Shown: positions 22,871 to 26,304 of the stretch, in pieces
Position numbering within the stretch: position 1 is the stretch's first letter
Layout of the letters: every line of letters starts with the position of its first letter
Assembly: GCA_003498085.1 (NCBI GenBank)
Contig: DNCM01000130.1
Span: 1 to 26,304, forward strand
DNA from: a bacterium
GTDB taxonomy: Bacteria; UBA9089; UBA9088
DNA length: 26,304 nt
Reading direction: 5' to 3'
Translations under genes and position numbers: made by a program
The notes under the pieces: model-generated
Database searches by the model: none
What the model saw: the letters and a program-made list of their open reading frames with translations, nothing else
Told to the model about the DNA's origin: nothing

Positions 22871-22918
22871 ATGCTTAAAGAAAAAATTAGCTTGATGGAA
22901 CAAGGGGTGATAAGATGA
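22871..22918 (+). CDS. Possible 15-codon leader ORF coupled to the next gene (uncertain)
   Basis: Encodes MLKEKISLMEQGVIR. Its TGA overlaps the ATG of the next gene (ATGA), the arrangement used for translational coupling, and its codons contain that gene's ribosome binding site. It has no own Shine-Dalgarno but lies where a near-leaderless transcript would begin. Confidence 0.25.
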   Translation: MLKEKISLMEQGVIR

Positions 22919-23097
22919 CCTGGTCCCAGATTATTGTTCAAGGGGCTATATTTGCAACATTAAAAGATATAACTGAACTGCACAGAGAAGCTAATAATCT
23001 TATTGCCTCAGAATCAGAAAAAACAAGAGAATTGATAGAAAAAATCCATAGCAGTACAATGCTTGTTTTGGGAAGAATGGAAAGGAAGATAAGTTGA
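22915..23097 (+). CDS. Small helical protein, function unknown
   Basis: 60 residues, family not recognised. The first 16 or so are mildly hydrophobic (WSQIIVQGAIFATL), followed by a charged amphipathic helix (ELHREANNLIASESEKTREL) and a short C-terminal helix. No signal peptide cleavage site. AAGGGGTGAT (22902-22911) gives a good ribosome binding site before ATG 22915. Its stop overlaps the ATG of a truncated copy of the surface-protein signal peptide (TGATG). It resembles the 5103 and 23191 genes in size and build, though sequence similarity is not evident. Probably a real gene because of its binding site and position in the run. Confidence 0.6.
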   Translation: MTWSQIIVQGAIFATLKDITELHREANNLIASESEKTRELIEKIHSSTMLVLGRMERKIS

Positions 23098-23149
23098 TGG
23101 AGCCGGGTAGTTTGAAGAAGAAACTCGGGGTTCTTGCAGGTGGAGTATG
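23097..23149 (+). repeat. Copy A of the duplicated surface-protein 5' end
   Basis: 53 bases that match 23862-23914 at 49 positions. The match begins exactly at the start codon and fades about 20 bases later. Direct orientation, 765 bases apart. Confidence 0.9.
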
Positions 23150-23186
23150 CTTTTTTGTTGTTTCTTCTGTGTTTTTGGGAAAATAA
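23097..23186 (+). pseudogene. Truncated copy of the surface-protein signal peptide
   Basis: 29 codons starting MEPGSLKKKLGVLAGGVCFF, against MEPSSFKKKLKVLAGGVCLF of the large repeat protein at 23862. The hydrophobic core is preserved (VLAGGVCFFVVSSVFLG), but the frame ends at TAA 23184-23186 where the real protein continues APREASG. It overlaps the stop of the 60-residue gene (TGATG), just as the full-length copy overlaps the coiled-coil gene (TAATG). Best read as the remnant of a second, lost or displaced repeat-protein gene. A functional 29-residue membrane peptide is possible, since the frame stays open through the whole hydrophobic segment. Confidence 0.65.
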
Positions 23187-23190
23187 GATA

Positions 23191-23373
23191 ATGTCGTATT
23201 TTGAGTTCTTAGGAGCACTTGTTACAGGGGCAGGAACTCTGGCTTCTATTCTTGGTATTATACTAGGCATCTTCTTTGCAATATGGATGAAACAGGAGAA
23301 GAAGGCTGTACATGATTTATTGATTAAGCGTGCTAGTGAAAGACATGTGGAGGTAATGGCAAAATTAGGATGA
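23191..23373 (+). CDS. Small single-pass membrane protein, function unknown
   Basis: 60 residues from ATG 23191. A long hydrophobic segment (about residues 6-32, LGALVTGAGTLASILGIILG) is followed by a basic/acidic amphipathic helix (EKKAVHDLLIKRASERHVEV), giving a membrane anchor with a cytoplasmic or periplasmic tail. An upstream TTG at 23134 would extend it into the duplicated signal-peptide segment in another frame and is not favoured. The ribosome binding site is weak. It starts four bases after the truncated signal-peptide ORF. Same general build as the 5103 gene. Family not recognised. Confidence 0.6.
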   Translation: MSYFEFLGALVTGAGTLASILGIILGIFFAIWMKQEKKAVHDLLIKRASERHVEVMAKLG

Positions 23374-23412
23374 GAGGGATATTTATTGTTTCTTGTGGAG
23401 TGAGGTTTTAAA

Positions 23413-23862
23413 ATGGATGTTTCAAAAATAGCTGAAGCAGTTGCGAATATTTTGTTTCCAAAGTTGAATGAAATCTCAGCAAGAATGGATGAAGTTGAGA
23501 AAAGGATAGAAAGGCTTGATGGAAGGATGGATGAATTCTCAGGAAGAATGTCTGCTATGGAACAAAGAATGACTTCTTTTGAACAACAACTTATTTATAT
23601 TCATCAAAGGATAGACGAGACGAATAAAAGAATAGATGAAACTGATAAAAGGATTGATACGATGTGGGCTGATGTGATTAAGAGGTTTGATGATATGATT
23701 AGAAGGTTTGATGAGACAAATAGAAGGATAGATGAAACAAACCAGAGGATAGATAGACTTTCTGAAAGAGCAATAATCCCTAAAGAAAAATGGGAAAATA
23801 TTGAGATAAGGGTTTTAAGGCTTGAGGAAGATATAAAGATGCTTAAGGAGAAAAAAGGTTAA
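23413..23862 (+). CDS. Coiled-coil protein, function unknown
   Basis: 149 residues with no signal peptide or membrane segment. Nearly all is heptad-patterned coiled coil (residues about 16-148), with an internal repeat RIDETNKRIDETDKRID and later RFDETNRRIDETNQRID, pointing to a long rod that may form a trimer or dimer. The first 15 residues (MDVSKIAEAVANILF) are amphipathic. GAGG (23402-23405) precedes the ATG by seven bases. Its TAA shares one base with the ATG of the large surface protein (TAATG), so translation is probably coupled. The repeat length varies easily, so strains could differ here. No specific family recognised. Confidence 0.75.
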   Translation: MDVSKIAEAVANILFPKLNEISARMDEVEKRIERLDGRMDEFSGRMSAMEQRMTSFEQQLIYIHQRIDETNKRIDETDKRIDTMWADVIKRFDDMIRRFDETNRRIDETNQRIDRLSERAIIPKEKWENIEIRVLRLEEDIKMLKEKKG

Positions 23863-23914
23863 TGGAGCCGAGTAGTTTTAAGAAGAAACTCAAGGTTCTT
23901 GCAGGTGGAGTATG
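23862..23914 (+). repeat. Copy B of the duplicated surface-protein 5' end
   Basis: The intact copy, at the start of the large IPT/TIG-repeat gene. See copy A at 23097-23149; the four differences are at the 10th, 18th, 31st and 32nd bases. Confidence 0.9.
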
Positions 23915-26304
23915 TCTTTTTGTTATTTCCGGGATATTTGCGCCGAGGGAGGCTTCTGGCCTTGAAATTGAATCAATAACCCCAGGTAGTGGAACAGTTG
24001 GAATTACGGTAACAATAAAAGGAACACATACAGATGCGGGATTTTATGGGAATCCTATATGGGGAACTTTTGGAACGACCTATCCGGCACAGAATTGGAC
24101 AGAGGTTCGAAATGACCCTGATGAGTCGACATTTACCTATACCTTTAATGTTGATACCCAATCTTATGGGACTAAAGTACTAACTGCAAGTGAATATGAT
24201 GGCAGTAATATAGCCACCACAACCTTTTTTATCCTTCCAAACATCTATTCTTGCGAGCTACCATCAGGCCCTGTCGGATATCCTGTTACTATTATGGGAA
24301 ATGGCTTTGGAACAACTACCATCAGGATTGATTTTGGGAGAAGCCAAACAATAACTACAGCCTCTGGCAATAACAATGGGACATTTTCACTAACATTTAT
24401 AGTTGATACCCAGACATATGGCACAAAGATAATTACTGCCTATAATGCTGATAATTTGTCAATTGTTGACACAACAACATTTTTTATAACAAGCAAAATA
24501 TACTATCTTTCCCCAACATCAGGGACATTTGGGACAACTGTAACTGTTTTGGGTTCGGGTTATGGAGAGCAAAATTCAACTGTTACAATACATTTTGGGC
24601 TAACCCAGACTATTACATCTGTAGTTATAGGTAATGTTAATGGAACATTTTCAGCAACATTTAATGTAGATACCCAGCCTGGAGGCTCTAATGTTATAAC
24701 TGCAACAGGTATTTCAGATTATGGAATACCCCTTGCAACAACTGTTTTTGTTGTTTTGCCTGAGATTCTTTCTGTCTCTCCAGAGAGGGGAACAGTTTCT
24801 TCAATTGTAACTGTTGAGGGAAGGGGGTATAGAGAAACTGTAACAATAGATTTTGGAACACATTACACAATAACATCAACGCAAGCAAGTTCTTATGGAA
24901 CATTCTGCATAACATTTATTGTAAGCACACAGTTTTATGGGACAAAGCCGATAACTGCAAGGTGGTTGGATTATGGGATAATAAGGCCTGCTGTAACAAG
25001 TGCATTTATCATTATTGGAAGGATTACACTTAGAGAGCCTTCCTCTGGTGTTGTTGGCTCTCCGGTAACAATTACTGGAAATGGATTTGATGGAACAGGG
25101 ACAGTCATAAGAATAGATTTTGGGACACAAGAGACAATTACAAGCGTGGTTATGAGTAATGATAATGGAACATTCTCTATAACATTTCTTGTAAATACCC
25201 AGCCTTATGACACAAGGGTAATTACAGTATATGGACCAACTGATAATTATGATACAACCATATTTTTTATAAGACCAAAGATAAATATAGTTTCTCCACC
25301 ATTGGGAATTGTTGGAACATCAGTAACTGTGGAAGGGGTGGGGTATGGTACTCAAACTTTTTGTAGAGTTGGATTTGGAATTACCTCCGTCATTAGATTA
25401 GATGATGTAGGAGTATTACAAAAAAAGACTTCAGACAATGGAACATTCTCTGCCTACTTTTATGTTAATACTCAGCCAGGAGGCACAACTGTAATTACTC
25501 TTTATCATCAACTTGATCTTTCTATTCGAGCCACCTCTACCTTCTTTATTACCTCAAAAATCATCACAGTTGATCCACTTTCAGGAAAGGTTGGGGAGGT
25601 GGTTACTGTTATTGGTAATGGATATGGTTTGGGGACAACTGTGAGGATAGAATTTGGGACAACAGTAACAATTACAACAACAACTACAGATAAACATGGA
25701 ACATTTTCAACGACATTCATCGTAGATACCCAACCTGGAAATACAAGGGTAATAACTGCAAGGGATTTAGGTCCAAACCCATCTTTGGTTGCAACATCCG
25801 TATTCAATGTCCAGGGAAAGATTGCAAAAGTATTTCCACTAAGCGGTAAACCAGGAGATACTGTTACGATTGAAGGGTGGGGTTACGATGGAACAATTAC
25901 CGTTGATTTTGGAACATCCTATACAATTACAACAACTTACATAGAAAATAGTGGCACATTTACCATAACATTCATCGTGAATACCCAACCTTACGGTTCA
26001 AAGGCAATCACTGTAAGTGATATAGATACTACTGGTATTTCTAGCCTTGATATTGTTACTTGGTTTAAAGTTGTTGGGAAGGTAATACTTGTCTCTCCTC
26101 AAAGTGGAGTTGTCGGCTCCTATGTAACCATCGAAGGATGTGGCTATGGGACGAATACGACAATAAGGATTGATTTTGGGACACAACAAACAATTACAAC
26201 AACGGTTTCTGATGATATTGATGGAACATTTTCAACAACATTTATAATTGATACACAGCCTTATGATACAAGGGTAATTACAGTATATGGACCAACTGAT
26301 AATT
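23862..26304 (+). CDS. Large secreted IPT/TIG-repeat (Ig-like) surface protein, 3' end beyond window
   Basis: The frame is open from ATG 23862 to the right edge: 814 codons, no stop. A signal peptide (KKKLKVLAGGVCLFVISGIF, then APREASG) is followed by nine Ig-like repeats. Units 2-9 begin at the proline codons near 24261, 24513, 24780, 25038, 25296, 25575, 25836 and 26097; full units are 84-93 residues. The shared pattern is P-x-SG-x-VG-x-x-VTI-x-G-x-GYG, then IDFGTxxTITT, NGTFSxTFxVDTQPYGT, and VITA with TTFFI. Unit 1 is the most diverged; unit 9 is cut. Such proteins are usually exported and act in adhesion or as surface filaments. No anchor is visible, since the C-terminus is outside. It is probably translated with the coiled-coil gene. 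Confidence 0.9.
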   Translation, partial: MEPSSFKKKLKVLAGGVCLFVISGIFAPREASGLEIESITPGSGTVGITVTIKGTHTDAGFYGNPIWGTFGTTYPAQNWTEVRNDPDESTFTYTFNVDTQSYGTKVLTASEYDGSNIATTTFFILPNIYSCELPSGPVGYPVTIMGNGFGTTTIRIDFGRSQTITTASGNNNGTFSLTFIVDTQTYGTKIITAYNADNLSIVDTTTFFITSKIYYLSPTSGTFGTTVTVLGSGYGEQNSTVTIHFGLTQTITSVVIGNVNGTFSATFNVDTQPGGSNVITATGISDYGIPLATTVFVVLPEILSVSPERGTVSSIVTVEGRGYRETVTIDFGTHYTITSTQASSYGTFCITFIVSTQFYGTKPITARWLDYGIIRPAVTSAFIIIGRITLREPSSGVVGSPVTITGNGFDGTGTVIRIDFGTQETITSVVMSNDNGTFSITFLVNTQPYDTRVITVYGPTDNYDTTIFFIRPKINIVSPPLGIVGTSVTVEGVGYGTQTFCRVGFGITSVIRLDDVGVLQKKTSDNGTFSAYFYVNTQPGGTTVITLYHQLDLSIRATSTFFITSKIITVDPLSGKVGEVVTVIGNGYGLGTTVRIEFGTTVTITTTTTDKHGTFSTTFIVDTQPGNTRVITARDLGPNPSLVATSVFNVQGKIAKVFPLSGKPGDTVTIEGWGYDGTITVDFGTSYTITTTYIENSGTFTITFIVNTQPYGSKAITVSDIDTTGISSLDIVTWFKVVGKVILVSPQSGVVGSYVTIEGCGYGTNTTIRIDFGTQQTITTTVSDDIDGTFSTTFIIDTQPYDTRVITVYGPTDN
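25200..25248 (+). repeat. 49-base segment repeated in unit 9 of the surface protein
   Basis: Identical to 26256-26304 except for one base (C at 25211, T at 26267), whereas the other repeat units differ strongly in DNA. It encodes QPYDTRVITVYGPTDN. The match may go on past the window edge. Confidence 0.95.
26256..26304 (+). repeat. Second copy of the 49-base segment, at the right edge
   Basis: Partner of 25200-25248, in direct orientation and in frame within the same gene, four repeat units downstream. Confidence 0.95.

Larger units (their letters stand above)
22370..22914. other. 545-base stretch without a normal-sized gene: promoters, micro-ORFs and a terminator
   Basis: It contains a TTTTTAGG/CCTAAAAA stem (22410-22434), a TTGACA promoter, a hairpin with a T-run, a sigma28-like site, micro-ORFs at 22578, 22659, 22775 and 22871, an intrinsic terminator (22712-22745), an inverted repeat AATGTA-CCTAC-TACATT (22801-22817) and a possible promoter before the next genes. 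The + strand is strikingly purine-rich from about 22565 to 22775. No known structured RNA family was recognised. Confidence 0.6.

Noticed and set aside
23134..23373. A 79-codon reading with a TTG start for the small membrane protein at 23191
   Set aside because: The TTG lies in the duplicated signal-peptide DNA in a different frame. The ATG at 23191 gives a cleaner membrane protein.
24694..26189. Open frames on the - strand opposite the surface protein
   Set aside because: They arise from the repeated Thr/Gly/Ile codons of the IPT/TIG repeats and have no features of real proteins.
1..26304. CRISPR array, tRNA, rRNA, transposase, integrase or prophage
   Set aside because: Reading both strands showed no regularly spaced short repeats, no cloverleaf-like segment and no motif of these proteins. 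The tandem units near the right edge are protein repeats.

Overview
The window looks like chromosomal DNA from an uncultivated, AT-rich, probably anaerobic bacterium with an outer membrane. Evidence for this is an ExbB/ExbD motor pair, a secreted protein that looks like an outer-membrane barrel, an oxygen-sensitive two-subunit class I fumarase, and an HdrA/MvhD electron-transfer pair. Large secreted proteins built from IPT/TIG (Ig-like) repeats are common in several candidate phyla, but I cannot name the phylum from sequence alone. I see no rRNA, tRNA, CRISPR array, transposase or phage gene.

Layout. (1) Bases 1-2420, + strand: the 3' part of a large HdrA-type flavoprotein and a complete mvhD, visibly richer in G+C than the rest. 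(2) 2640-5345, +: gyrA and a small membrane/coiled-coil protein. (3) 13044 down to 5372, -: one tightly packed run of pyrB, two membrane GAF/degenerate-GGDEF proteins, birA, coaX, exbB, exbD, fumA and fumB, with many genes overlapping or a few bases apart. (4) 13229-18017, +: hisI-hisE, rplM-rpsI, leuS and fabH. (5) 18150-22369, +: clpX, lon and a secreted barrel-like protein that overlaps lon. (6) 22370-22914: a gene-poor stretch with promoter-like sites, very short ORFs behind good ribosome binding sites, and a clear intrinsic terminator. (7) 22915 to the right edge, +: three small helical/coiled-coil genes, then the start of a large IPT/TIG-repeat surface protein that runs out of the window. 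Its 5' end is duplicated about 765 bases upstream as a truncated remnant.

How the genes fit together. Most of the window is housekeeping: DNA topology, translation, fatty-acid initiation, protein quality control, pyrimidine and histidine synthesis, biotin and CoA cofactors, and fumarate/malate interconversion. The accessory and more interesting parts are three. The first is the pair of PelD-like proteins, which have lost the GGDEF catalytic signature but kept the c-di-GMP I-site. The second is the right-hand surface-protein module with its duplicated signal-peptide segment and translational coupling. The third is the promoter layout: good sigma70-type promoters upstream of rplM and clpX sit so close to the start codon that the mRNAs should be essentially leaderless, whereas several downstream genes carry ordinary Shine-Dalgarno sequences.
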